Below are positions 1-11,129 of a stretch of 64,000 nt of DNA, piece after piece. Position 1 is the stretch's first letter. Every line of letters begins with the position of its first letter. The translations under genes were made by a program, and so were the position numbers. Below the pieces are notes generated by a model. That model saw only the letters and a program-made list of their open reading frames with translations. It did not search any database and was not told where the DNA came from. The stretch is from Neurospora tetrasperma FGSC 2508 (taxonomy: Eukaryota; Ascomycota; Sordariomycetes; Sordariales; Sordariaceae): assembly GCF_000213175.1 (NCBI RefSeq), contig NW_009799100.1, positions 5,586,862 to 5,650,861 on the forward strand, written 5' to 3'.

Positions 1-349
1 GGAAGCATTCCCAGGAATCGAAGCGGGCCGACTATCACAGCTGCACATGGTTATCAGCATCTGGGGTTGCCTTGTTAGTCTCGAATCTGCTGATGGCTCC
101 CCTATTTGGTGTTTCTCCTGATATGGAGATACCGGATGGATGGATGGATGGTGGACATTACCGACCTTCTGGAAACCGGATCACCGGCATATGATGATGC
201 TCAAGTGACGAGGAGGAAGATAACTTAAAAGAGCTCTGTCACTTACCTTTTTTCTACGTAGCCGAATCCTACCTTCCATCTTTCCAAGCTCTCTTCTACT
301 CTCTATCATAGTACCATCATTGTTAATCCTAATAACTAACCCAGTAACC
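1..349. other. Intergenic, promoter side of the FAD monooxygenase
   Basis: No gene seen. The stretch includes a short GGAT/GGATGG repeat near 131-150 and pyrimidine-rich sequence just before the start codon at 350, as expected for a fungal 5' leader. Confidence 0.5.
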
Positions 350-2687
350 ATGTCTGCAGCAACTACCAACGGCCGTGCCAATGGCATCAACGGTATCAAC
401 GGTACCAACGGCATCAACGGTACCAACGGCATTAACGGTACCAACGGCATCAACGGTACCAACGGAACCAACGGCACCAACGGCGTCAAGCCCAAGGAGT
501 CCAAGGTTGATGTGTAAGACCACTACCACCCCCCGAGCACAGTTCAACAGACTAACACATACCAGACTCATTGTCGGTGCCGGCCCAGCAGGCCTCATGG
601 CCGCCGCCTGGATGGCTCACTGCGGCATCAGCGCGCGCATCGTCGAGAAACGCAACACCAAGATCTTTACCGGCCAGGCCGACGGCCTCAACTCCCGGAC
701 CATCGAGATCTTTGACAGCTTGGGCTTCTCTGACCGCGTGTGGAAGGAATCCAACCACATGCAGGAGATTTGCATGTGGAATCCCAACGCCGAGGGCGTC
801 ATCCATCGCTCGGACCGCATCCCCGACACCGTCGTCGGCATCTCGCGCTACCAGCAGTGCGTGCTCAACCAGAGCCGCATCGAGCGCTGGTTCATTGACA
901 ACATCAAAAAGTACTCCTCAAAAAACAACAACGCCATCTCGGTGGAGCGCGGCATCCTGCCCGAGTCGCTCGTGATTGACGAGTCCAAGGTCGAGGATGA
1001 CGACGCCTACCCCGTCACCGTCGCCCTCCGCACCTTGACAGAGGAGGAAACCACGCCCGTGCAAGCCGCCACCGCCTCCAAGTCTGCGGCGTCTGACGGT
1101 CTCTTCCGCAGCAACCTGGTGCAAGATGACGACGAAGCCGATCTCCTCCGCAAGTCCCAGTCCCGGCCCGGCACCAAAGAGATCGTCCACGCCAAGTACG
1201 TCATCGGATGCGACGGCGCCCGCTCGTGGACACGCCGTGCGCTGGGCCTGGAGCTGGAAGGCGAGGCAACCGATTACATCTGGGGCGTCATGGATATCAT
1301 CCCCATCACCGATTTCCCCGACATCCGCCACCGATGCGCCGTGCACTCGGCTGAGAACGGCTCGCTGATGGTCATCCCGCGCGAGAACCGCATAGTGCGG
1401 CTGTACATCCAGCTGAAAGAAGTCGTTCCGGACGCCTCGGGGCGCGCCGACCGGTCCAAGATCACGCCCGACTTGATCTTCCGCGCCGCGCAAAAGATTC
1501 TCGCACCGTACAAGCTCGACTACGAGTACTGCGACTGGTGGACGGCGTACCAGATCGGCCAGCGCGTCGGCAACAGCTATGACGTGCACAACCGCGTGTT
1601 CCTGGCGGGCGATGCCGTGCACACGCACTCGCCCAAGGCCGGGCAGGGCATGAACGTCTCGATGCAGGACACCTTCAACCTGGGTTGGAAGGTGGCCCTC
1701 GTCCTCAAGGGCATCTGCAAGCGCGAGATCCTGGCCACGTACCAGAGCGAGCGCCGCCGCATTGCCCAGGACCTGATCGAGTTCGACCACAAGTTCTCTC
1801 GCTTGTTCTCTGGCCGCCCGGCCAAGGACTTGATGGACGCCGAGGGCATCGACATGGAGGAGTTCAAGCGCGCCTTTATGCGCGGCAACTTGTTTGCTTC
1901 GGGCATGCAAGTCGACTATGGGCCGAGCAATCTCGTCGTCAAGTCGGGCAACTGGCGCGAGCTAGGCGATCGCAGCGAAAAGAGCGCGAAGCTGCTCGCC
2001 AAAGCCAAGATCAGCGACGACAAGTTTGCAAAGAAGCAGGCTCTGGCCACGGGAATACCCGTCGGTAAGCGTCTGGCCTCCTTCAAGGTCGTCAGCCAGG
2101 CGGACGCCAGGCCGTGGCACTTACAGGAGCGGTTGAAATCCGATGGCAGGTTCCGCATCGTGCTGTTCGCTGGTAAGATTCTCTCGTCGCAGCAGAAGGC
2201 GCGGGTGGACAGGTTCTGCGCCAAGCTGGACGCGCCCGAGAGCTTCCTGCGGAGGATCACGCCCGCGGACAAGGCTATTGACAGTGTCATTGATGTCCTC
2301 ACGATCCATGCCAGCCCGAGAAAGGACACGGAGTTGTTGAGAGACTTTCCGGATATTTTGCATCCGTTTGATCAGCATCTGGGTTGGGATTACACTAAGG
2401 TGTATGCGGACGATGTCAGTTACCACGAAGGGTTCGGCAATGCTTACAAGAATTACGGCGTGGATAAGGAGAAGGGATGTGTGGTCGTGCTGAGGCCAGA
2501 TCACTATGTCGCCTGGGTGGGTGATATTGACGATTTTGAGGATATGGAGAGCTACTTTGAGGGATGCATGAGGTTACCTGCTGTAAGTGCTGCGCAGGAT
2601 GTTGGCATTGTCGTGGAGACGGTCAGCAGCGTGACTAACAAGGCGGTTGGTCAGGTCAGGGTGTCTGTGAGCCCGGTGTCCGAGTAG
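350..2687 (+). CDS. Phenol 2-monooxygenase-type FAD hydroxylase
   Basis: Predicted 761-residue flavoprotein that would hydroxylate an aromatic (phenolic) substrate with NADPH and oxygen. Exon 1 is 350-513 and exon 2 is 566-2687; the intron has a GTAAGA donor, a CTAAC branch site and a CAG acceptor, and splicing restores the Rossmann motif VLIVGAGPAG near residues 54-63. Farther on are a second FAD motif with GCDGARSWTRR near residue 265, and GDAVHTHSPKAGQGMN, typical of the PHBH/phenol hydroxylase family. The last 180 or so residues look like the thioredoxin-fold C-terminal domain of phenol hydroxylases. Odd feature: residues 8-45 are a low-complexity run of NGI/NGT tripeptides. No neighbouring gene points to the substrate, which could be a phenol, a catechol precursor or a secondary metabolite. 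Confidence 0.9.
383..486 (+). repeat. NGI/NGT-encoding tandem microrepeat
   Basis: An imperfect 9/18-base repeat built on AACGGCATC and AACGGTACC inside exon 1 of the FAD hydroxylase encodes about twelve NG(I/T) tripeptides. All units are multiples of three, so length changes would keep the frame. Confidence 0.9.
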
Positions 2688-3138
2688 GAGGTTATGGGAG
2701 GTTGAGAAGGGCGATGTGATAAGCGCGAGAATACCCTATACCATTTAGATCAATTAGCTTATTCCAGTGGCATTAGACAGAAATCCAAAGTCAACATTGA
2801 CGGATGAACTTTGAGATCAGTGTTCCCTGGCCAATTGGGCAGCATTTGCCCCGGCCGTGACCCAATACTCGAATGACAATACGAGCAGCAGGTCCCTAAC
2901 CAGGATGAAGCTTCAAAGAGTTGAGACGAGACAAGGCGAGAACTCTCGGACCTCCATGGCTCGTCAAGATGACATAGCTTGATGATGGCCAGGTACTTGT
3001 TGTGCGAGGGGCACCTGTTAGACAGTCCGTTACATAGACCAACACATATTTCGAAAGACCTGTTTTGCCGTGGGCTGCCGTGCCTGTATCGTCGATTGCA
3101 ATTGGTGTTTTGTCCCTTCTTTCCACACATTGCGCAAC
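2688..3138. other. Intergenic between FAD hydroxylase and rhodopsin-like gene
   Basis: Contains the 3' end of the upstream gene and the leader of the downstream one. I see no further gene or structured element. Confidence 0.5.
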
Positions 3139-4916
3139 ATGGGGGACAACTATACAACAGGCGTGGAACCGGAAGAAGCGAGACGCTTCGTCATAGAATG
3201 CTGGTCCCTCCAAGGTGTAGCCTACGTGGTGATTGGGCTTCGATATTTCAGCAGGATCCGGCAAGTAGGATGGCGCAAGCTCGCGCTAGACGACGGTTTT
3301 ATGCTGTTGGCTTTGGTGAGTTCTCTTGGCTTCAGGTTGTTACCCGCGACATGAAGCTTACTTTCCCGGCATCCAGTTTGCCTACACGGCCGAGAGCTTT
3401 ATGCCTTACATTTTCGTTTCCTGGTGCCGTGGGTTAGCAAACAACGGCATGACAGACGAGCAACGAGCAACGCTTAGCCGAGATTCCGACGAGTACAAAA
3501 TGCGAGTTAACGGAGCCAAGCTGAACGTCTCCGGCCTTCTCTTGTATACCACCCTTCTTTGGCTGCTTAAAGGTTGTTGGACAGTGTATTACACACGCCT
3601 AACGTGAGTGTTAGCCTGGGAACGCAAGAGGAGGTTTATACTGACCCGCTAGATATCAAACAGAGCTGGCATTTGCTTTATGCGTCGCTGGATGATTGGC
3701 GCCTACATCATCATGCCCCTGACTTACATCGCCTGTGTATGTGTCGCCCTCCTCCAATGTGTCCCCCTTCACCGGCAGTGGCAGATCTACCCCGACCCGG
3801 GCAACCACTGCCAACCGGCAATATCAGTTCTGCAGACGGTTTTCGTCATGGTCATGAACACCGCCACGGACTTTTATCTTCTCGGTATTCCCGTGCCTAT
3901 GCTCTGGGAGTCGAATCTGCCCTGGTCGCAGAAATTGGTGCTATTCATCATGTTCAGTGGCGGATTCCTCGAAATGACATTTGGGATCATGCGGTGTGTT
4001 AGTATCTTGACTGTGAGTTGGGTCCCTGGGAAATCCATCTTCCAGAGACAGCAAACTGACTTACCTCAAGAAGGGAAACAGGGACCCCGCGCAAACAGGC
4101 TACTGGTCCGTCCGCGAATCTTTTGTCTCCTTTGTTCTGACCAACATGCCCATGGTCTACCCGCTGATCAGGCGGTCGGTATTTCGCGCCGTCTACTCCC
4201 TCGGCGGCTGGATTCGCCCAGGAAGCGGGACAAACACCACCACCGACAAAAACGACAACAGTATCAGATCAAACGGGGTCATGCTCACCCGATATAGATC
4301 TCCGTATCCCATAGACAGCCCAATTTTCCCACCAACCCACCAAAGTTCATCACACAGATGGGGTCCCAATCCCGATCCGATCTTCCCGATACCCGGCAGC
4401 GAGACCTTTTGGGTAAGCACGACAGATGAGGAGGGTACTACCGGCACCGGCACCGGACCACCAGGTAGCGGAGAGGACATCTCTAGAAATGATACGATCC
4501 CGACGGCGGCAAATCGGAGTGGTGGGACGGTGAGCTTTAGGTCGACCTGCGAAAGTCCTAACCGGAGTAGAAACGGCTGTGAACGGCCCAACTTGACGAT
4601 ACAGACAGCAGCTTCGCCATACCTTGGGGTGGTCACGTCGGTGGAGAGTTCGGGCATGATTGCGGAGCAGCCCCATCATGGTTGGTGCTCGGGTGAGAGT
4701 AGTAGTTACAGTGTAAGCAACGGCACGCCGGGAAGTGTTATGGCGATTGTGGTCACGAGAGAGGTCAGTATTGTGAGGGAGGAGGGGGTGGTTTCACCTA
4801 GGCAGATTACCCCTGGGTTACCACCGACCCCTGGGTTACCACCGACCCCTGGGTTACCACCGCCGGCTGAGCTAATGGAATGGAGGGGGTCCACACAAGC
4901 CATTGATCATTGTTGA
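3139..4916 (+). CDS. Rhodopsin-like fungal integral membrane protein
   Basis: Predicted 532-residue multi-pass membrane protein of the fungal rhodopsin-domain (SAT20/PTH11-like) type; such proteins sit in the plasma membrane and their ligands are mostly unknown. Proposed exons: 3139-3315, 3377-3603, 3664-4012 and 4071-4916. Each intron is about 60 bases with a GTGAGT donor. The third exon junction uses the CAG at 3661-3663 to stay in frame and is the least certain. Family hallmarks seen: an N-terminal helix with GLRYFSRI then DDGFML, the LLYTTLLWLLKGCWTVYYTRLT region, C-x-C-V rich helix starts, and SVRESFVSFVLTNMPMVYPL before the last helix. The C-terminal tail of about 250 residues is predicted cytosolic, rich in Ser, Thr, Pro and Gly, and ends with a TPGLPP repeat. 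Confidence 0.8.
4809..4862 (+). repeat. 18-base tandem repeat, three units
   Basis: Three near-identical copies of ACCCCTGGGTTACCACCG encode TPGLPP repeats close to the C-terminus of the rhodopsin-like protein. Confidence 0.95.
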
Positions 4917-5636
4917 AACGAGAATAGATGGATTGAATTGCATGTGCGTTGCTTGTGCTGGGTTTAGGTACGGTGATTGAGATGTGAACGCTGAACATAC
5001 CTGGACCGAAGATGCCTTGCTTGTTGTTCGGTTCCCAAGCTATCTGGACACATGAACAGCGCCCGGTGGTTGGAAGACTGTCCACGAATGCCCATTATCT
5101 TCTTCGACCAACCGGAAAGTAGGCCGTCTTCCGCTGTTCTTCTCGAACACCGAACAAGGCCTATTGTCCTCCAGCCTTACCCGGAGGCTACCTGGGAGAC
5201 GAATAGGATGCTTCCCCGACAGTGTTCTCGAAGCCGGGTACGAGTTCCATTGTTCCGGACGGCTGTAGCCGATAGGAGCCTTTGTGCCGTTGTTCACTCG
5301 TGGGTTTCGGCGGAGGGCAATCGAGAGCCTATAGATTTGGGAGTCGTCGATGGCCTTCTTTGTCCGGCTGTCATGTAAGTGATATCTGATATTGGGAAAG
5401 GGGGCATGTCGACGAGTGTCGAAAAGGTATAAGTATCGGTGTTGGGATCATCCAAGATTGTTCGATTCCTGTCATCAACATCAGCAGAAACACCAGTAGC
5501 AAACACCTGCCAGGAACAACAAGACTTGAAGTCCAAGTAAGCTTCTACCAGCAACAGCTCAAGCCACCACATCCGCTTCCACCAACCCACCAACCGTTCG
5601 GGTACATCTCCCGAACCACCAACCGTACGTATCACC
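4917..5636. other. Intergenic, leader of the RING-like gene
   Basis: No supported gene. From about 5460 the sequence becomes CA-rich and lacks T, a common look of fungal 5' untranslated leaders, leading to the start codon at 5637. Confidence 0.5.
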
Positions 5637-6578
5637 ATGTGTTTCACCACCACTTCCACCATGTGCGCCAAGCGCACCTTCTCCTCCATCTCGGACGAAG
5701 AGGCTACTTGTCAGGCAGCTCCCAAGCGCATCTGCCTTCCCACCCACAAAGCCACCCAAGTCGGTCCTCTGAACCTCAACTCCCCACCCAAGTTTGCACC
5801 CATGCGCCCCCTTCCCTCCATCTGGCCATGGAACTTGGACACTGACCTCGACGCAGACGCACCCCTCCCGCCTCCGCTCTCCATCGCGTCCCGCATCCCG
5901 GCCTTCCACACCCACGGCTCTTCCCACTGCGGCAACCATGCTGACGAGCACTCGTTCCCGTCAGGCAAGGAGACCAACAAGAACAAAAGAGTAGGTACAC
6001 TCTGCTCCTTCTGCTTTGGTCCCTACAAGCAGGGTGACCTCCACCAACTTCCCTGCGGACACTTTACTTGCTTGTCGTGTCTCGAGGAGAGGGTGAGACA
6101 GATCCCGACGTTTATGGTTGCTAACGCTGGGCTGATTAACCAGACCATCGCCAAGATGCGCGAGATCATGAATTATCTCGGCACCATGACTCAGACTGAT
6201 GGTCTGGCTTCGACTGTCAGGCAGTACTGGGTCGATGAATTTGGCGTCCTTCGCCAGGAGCTGGCGATCTTGACCAATATGTCATGCTCCTATTGTCAGG
6301 TGCATATCCGGCCGTCCCGGTTTATGACTTGTTTGTCGCCGGAGATGTCCAAGATCCTGTGGTTGACGGAGGAGTGGCTGGCCGATGCGCAGCCGGAGAA
6401 TAGGAGGGCGTGTGGATGGCCGGATTGTAGGGCGTATGTGCCCAGTTGGTGTCACTACCTCTTTATTGGGAAGAAGGAGGTAAGTAAGGCGGTCGATGCG
6501 GAGGGGAGGAGGTGGTGGTGTCCGAGTTGCAAGGGCAATTGCTTCGAGACGGAGGAGGGGTTGAACCCGGGTAGGTAG
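5637..6578 (+). CDS. RING-like cysteine-rich protein
   Basis: Single-exon 313-residue protein. A RING-type half begins at Cys123: CSFC, then C140, H142, C145 and C148 (LPCGHFTCLSC), the spacing of a C3HC4-like zinc site. A second Cys/His-rich part (CSYC near 217, CGWPDC near 261, WWCPSCKGNC near 300) resembles the IBR/second-RING region of RBR ubiquitin ligases, although spacing is irregular. The first 110 residues are Pro/Ser/Thr rich and probably disordered. A role in ubiquitin transfer is an inference from cysteine spacing only. A later in-frame extension through an intron near the stop (GGTAGGT) cannot be excluded. Confidence 0.7.
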   Translation: MCFTTTSTMCAKRTFSSISDEEATCQAAPKRICLPTHKATQVGPLNLNSPPKFAPMRPLPSIWPWNLDTDLDADAPLPPPLSIASRIPAFHTHGSSHCGNHADEHSFPSGKETNKNKRVGTLCSFCFGPYKQGDLHQLPCGHFTCLSCLEERVRQIPTFMVANAGLINQTIAKMREIMNYLGTMTQTDGLASTVRQYWVDEFGVLRQELAILTNMSCSYCQVHIRPSRFMTCLSPEMSKILWLTEEWLADAQPENRRACGWPDCRAYVPSWCHYLFIGKKEVSKAVDAEGRRWWCPSCKGNCFETEEGLNPGR

Positions 6579-6627
6579 ATTGTCAAGGAGGGTTTGGGGT
6601 GTAAGTATTCGAGGAGGATAATCGAGG

Positions 6628-6881
6628 GTTCGTTTGCTTGAGAATGGCGGCGTTGGAGGTTGGCTTTGTCAGACATTTTGAACATTTCCTAGAGGACGTC
6701 GTAAATGTTAGTTGGATTCTGCAGATAATGAAAGAAAAAGTGGAAGATAAAAAAATGTGCAAACAGGTTTGATGTGATCAATGTACATGAATTTCAAACA
6801 AGGTCAGCGTGGTGTGACCAAGATGTGATTGTATCTGTGACGCTAGAAAACAAGGGCCGATTCTGCTAGTGATATAACAAT
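6628..6881 (+). repeat. Diverged direct repeat, copy 1
   Basis: Shares landmarks with copy 2 in the same order: GAATGGCGGCGTTGGAG, GTTAGTTGG, TGTGCAAACAGGTTTG, CAAGATGTGATTGTATCT and GCTAGTGATATAAC. Starts just after the RING-like stop codon, so it may derive from its 3' region. Confidence 0.75.
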
Positions 6882-7047
6882 TGTTATTCAAACGACGCGG
6901 GCATCGTGTTCCCCGCTTTGGATCTCTCTCAGAAGACGTCGAGGGGTGGCCCAATCTACGGCTCGTCGGCGGCAGGATAGCTATTGGAGCTTGAGCGTTC
7001 GAGGACGGAGTGGCTGTCGCGCTAAAGGGAGTGTGTAGGAGTCGACG

Positions 7048-7284
7048 TTTCCTTTGTTCGCGAATGGAGGCGTTGGAGTTTGCTTGGTACGATTGCATGA
7101 AGATTTTCTGGAGTTGTTCGCCTGGTTAGTTGGACAATGCAGAAAATCGAAGAATTATGCAAACGTGTTTGCTGTTGGTGTGAATGACAAAGGCCATCGG
7201 CGTTATTGATGCTGATGTGATCAAGATGTGATTGTATCTAGATTGGTGTAAACGGGGCGCTGTTTCTGTTAGCGACATAACGCA
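7048..7284 (+). repeat. Diverged direct repeat, copy 2
   Basis: Counterpart of the copy at 6628-6881 with GAATGGAGGCGTTGGAG, GTTAGTTGG, TATGCAAACGTGTTTG, CAAGATGTGATTGTATCT and GTTAGCGACATAAC. Offset is about 420 bases. Confidence 0.75.
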
Positions 7285-7697
7285 GTTCTTGGGTTTTGTC
7301 AAGTTGTGTCCCTCTCCGAGCGGAAGTGCAATCGGGTGATGATGAAGGGCCGCTCCAAATCCGAATGGAGCCCGTATGTCCAGCACAATTCGAAAAGACC
7401 GGTTGGCAAAGTGGAAGGCGGAATGTCCTGCGAAAGGAACTGGAAAGCAAACAGAACGAAACCGAAGCAGAACAAAGGGCACTGAAAAACACGGCCCGAG
7501 CGCCATCTCGGGCGTCTCACATCATGCGGGCTTCGTTGTCTCGTTCCTTCCTTCAACGTCTTGTCAATTCGGCTCAATTCCTTTTCCTTTCCCTTGAATG
7601 CATGCAAAGGAAATAGACGGACAAAAAAACAAGTGAATTCAATTTCATCCAATGCCTGCTTTCTACTAATCATCCTCCATCACCAGTTTACCACCCC

Positions 7698-10600
7698 TCA
7701 GTCAAACACATCAGTGGCATACCTCTCATTCCTAATCCCCTCAAACCACTTCAACGCCCTCTCCTCACTGACCTCGACATCCTCCACCGTCAATCCCTTC
7801 AGCTTCAACCCCTCCAATATCCCCTCGGGCAAAGCGTCCAGCTCGCCCTTCTCCCTCGCCTCCACAATCATCTTCTGCCTCTCCAACGCAATTCTGACCA
7901 CCACCTTCTTCACACTCTCCCCGACCTCTCTGCTTCCACAGACATACACCTTGGCCCCCCGGTCCCACAATCCCGTCACTTCCTCGCGATCCTCCCACAG
8001 GCGATCGCCAACGTACTTGCACCCCTTGGTCTCTTGGCTCTCCGGGTACCGACTGAATGCCCTCCGGACCGACACGGCGCCAATGGATTCCCACTTGTCG
8101 AACTCGTCACGGTACAAGTCGTCCTGCTCCGGATGGCGACACCCGTAGAACAGCATGGCGGGCGCCAGACTCCGACCCGCAGCAATCTGCGCCGCGCGTT
8201 CCTGCACGAAGCCTCTAAACGGCGCCAGGCCAGAACCAGCAGCAATCATGATCAGGGGAGTCTTGTCAGCGTCTACCGGCAGGTGGAAGGCCTTGTGCGA
8301 AGGGCGGATAGACACATTCAACTTGTCGCCTGCCTCCAAGCTGGCCAAGTAACTGGTCGCCACGCCGACGTGTTTCTTCTCGGGGTTCGACAAGGAAGGA
8401 CTTTCGAGAAGAGAGTAGGTCAGGGTAACGTGGGACGGGTTCCAGAGCGGAGACGAGGAGATGGAGTACTGCCTCACACGCATGGGCGGCAGCAAAGAGA
8501 GGAAGGAGGAGAAGGGCAGCGGGATGGACGGGAACTGCTCGAGCAGGTCGAGGATGGAGACGCGGCGCGACGTGATCTTTTCCGTGTACTCGGGTCCTGC
8601 CAACTGGCGCAGTGTGGCCTTGGTCTCGGCGTTGTCGGCGGCTTCGGCGAGAGCGAGGATGTTCTTCTTGGTGGCCGGCTGGGAGAGCTCGACGTAGGCG
8701 CCCAGGACGTCGTGAACCGGTACGGGCACGCCGGTGGGCAAGATGGTGGTCTGCCGGGACGCCTCGATGGTGATGTTGGTGTCCCACGCCAGTTGGAAGC
8801 GGCGCATGACGCGGTTGACCGTCTCCTTGGGGTTGATGGGCAGGACGGCAAGGTAGTCGCCGGAGCGGTAGGCGCCCGAGTCGCTGGAGAGCTGGACCTC
8901 GATGTGGCGCTTGGGAGGAGCACCCGGGGCGCTGATGGTCTTGGCGTCGACGACCACAGCCTCCTGGACGTCTTGCCTCAAGGTGGAAGAGCGAGGCTTG
9001 GAAAAGTTGACGGTAAGGCCGGATTGAAGTAAAGCCTCGTTGTCATCCTCCTTCTTGCTAACTTCGTACTTCTCTTCCATAGCTGGCCAGAACACCTCGT
9101 CCTCCCACTGCTCGAACTCGGTAAACATCTCGCCCTTGCCGGCGTCGGCGAGACCCAAAGAACAGATACGATCACCGCCGCGCTCGGACACGGTGTTGTC
9201 AACCAGCTTGGGAATACGATGGAAGGTCTGCGCCCAATCGCGATGACCGCAGCCAAAGACAGCGTACTGGACACCCTCGAGCTCGTTACCAGTCAAGCTC
9301 TCGAGCCAGCCGACGAACAAAGCCGCATTGTCAGGGGGTTGGCCCTCGTACGAGGCAGTGATGAAGACCACTGGCCTGTCCTTGGGCAGGTTCTGGTTGG
9401 CCGCATCCAAAGAGTCAATAATCGTCGCCGTGAACCCGTGCGCCTCGGCATCGGAAGCAAGGCGCTGAGCAAAGGTCTCGCAAGTACCCGTGTTGGAGCC
9501 GTAGTAGATGCTGATAGGCTTGCCCTCTCCGCTCTTCTTGGGCTGTCCCGACACGGGTCCCTGGGCAGTAGGCCTGGGAGCCACAAGCTCACCCTTCAGA
9601 CGGCGCTCCAGGTCCAGAGCAGACATGCCATCGCGCAGCATGGCGCGCATGTAGAAGCCCTTGGGCTTGGTGGTCAAGGTCTGCTTGTACTGCAGCGTAT
9701 AGTTGGGATCCTCGGGCATAAAGTTGAAGTTTTGCAGGCAAACCGCCATGACCAGCAGCGCCTCCTGCCACGCAAACGGACGACCGATACAGGCGCGCAT
9801 GCCGTTGCCAAACGGCTTCCAGCAGTCGGGGAACTCCTTGTTCAAGCGCTCAAAGTTCTCGTCCAGCATGCGCTCGGGCACAAAGTCGTTGGCGGTATCT
9901 CCATAGACGGCCGGGTCGACGTGGGACTTGGCGAAGAGCAGGGCAAAAGGTTGGCCCTTGGAAACCTCGTACTTGCCGCCAATGACGGTGTCCTCCTTGG
10001 ACTCGACGCCGATCACGGGAATGGTGGGGCACAGACGGAGGGTCTCGCGCAGGACGGCGGCGATGTAATGTAGCTTGTTCATGTGCTCGAGCTTGATGGG
10101 GCCCTTGCCGCACACGTCGTCGACTTCCTTTTGGGCCTTGCGGTAGGTCTCGGGGTTCTTGAGCAGCTGGACAAAGGCAAAGCTCAGGAGACCCGACGTG
10201 GTTTCGTGGCCCGCGATCAAAAAGGTGATGAGGTTGTCGATGATGCTGTCGTCGCTGAGCTTCCCGCCCGTCTTGGGGTCAACGCCGTCCAACATGGCCG
10301 TCAACAGATCCTTGCGCTCGGAAGGGTGCTCTTTTCTGGACTTGAGGACGCCCTCGGCGGTTTCACGGAGGACCCGGATGTCGTCATAGAACTTGCGGTC
10401 GACCTTGCTGTACATGAAGGCCGGAAGCGCCGGGCGTCGGGAGCGGTTGCCGGACTCGACGAGGAAGCTGGCCATGGCGTCGATAAAGGGGTGCATGTCG
10501 TCGTGGTAGTACGAGTTGAAGCGGTAGTCCATGGAGCACAGGGCGATGGTGTCGAGGGTCAGGCGGGTGAAGTCGTCGGTCACCTTGATGGACTGGTTGG

Positions 10601-11129
10601 GGCCGTGGCGGGCCCACTTGAGGGCGAGCTGGCTGGCAATCTCGTGCATCTCGGGGAACATATTCTGGATGGCCATGGGGCCAAAGGCCGGCATGAGGAT
10701 TCGGTGGGCGATGCCCCAGTTGGGCTCGTCGTTGCGGGCGGTGAAGAGGCCATCGTGGATGCCGTGTCGGATTTCGTGGAGGGCGGAATTGACCGTCTTT
10801 TGGAATCGCTTTTCATCGCAGAGCTCGTGGACAAGAGCTTGAGAGGTCTGTTGACATTTAGCTGTGTGTACCAATGTCAGGTATGGTGAGGGGACGTACC
10901 ACAAAGACGGTGTTTCTGCCGGGGAAGTTGAGACGGAAGATTTCGCCTGTCGATGTTAGCAAGGGATTTCCGCATCAAGTTGATGCATCTTGTACTCACC
11001 ATATTGGTCGGCAAAGTTGAGCATGGACCCAAGGGGGAACTCGGTGTCAATGTCAAAAGAGTTGCCCACCAGGGGCAGCCCGGGAGGTCCGGGAATGGGG
11101 ACTGTTTGTGGTGTTTCGTCTGAAGACAT
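7698..11129 (-). CDS. CYP505: Self-sufficient cytochrome P450:reductase fusion (CYP505/P450foxy type)
   Basis: Predicted 1108-residue fusion enzyme that hydroxylates fatty acids near the omega end, with electrons passing from NADPH through FAD and FMN to the heme in one chain. Exons on the minus strand: 11129-11000, 10946-10900 and 10847-7698; phases match and introns have GTGAGT/GTACGT donors. The P450 part (about 1-480) shows IPGPPGLPLVGN at the N-terminus, the AGHETTS I-helix motif and the heme-thiolate motif FGNGMRACIGRPF near residue 410. A flavodoxin domain follows (IYYGSNTGTCETFA, about 505-650), then FAD and NADPH domains (RQYSISSSPLWNP; IMIAAGSGLAPFRGF; LFYGCRHP). Length is slightly above the roughly 1060 residues usual for the family. 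No N-terminal membrane anchor, so it is probably cytosolic. Confidence 0.95.

Larger units (their letters stand above)
6579..7697. other. Intergenic with diverged direct duplication
   Basis: Lies between the convergent 3' ends of the RING-like gene and the P450. No gene supported. It holds two related copies of about 220-240 bases, listed separately. Confidence 0.6.

Noticed and set aside
918-1910. 330-codon open frame antisense to the FAD hydroxylase
   Set aside because: Shadow of a GC-rich coding strand; no domain and the sense strand has clear motifs.
8034-9032. Long antisense frames within the P450 fusion gene (also 9219-10073 and 10083-10889)
   Set aside because: They mirror the codon bias of the true gene on the other strand.
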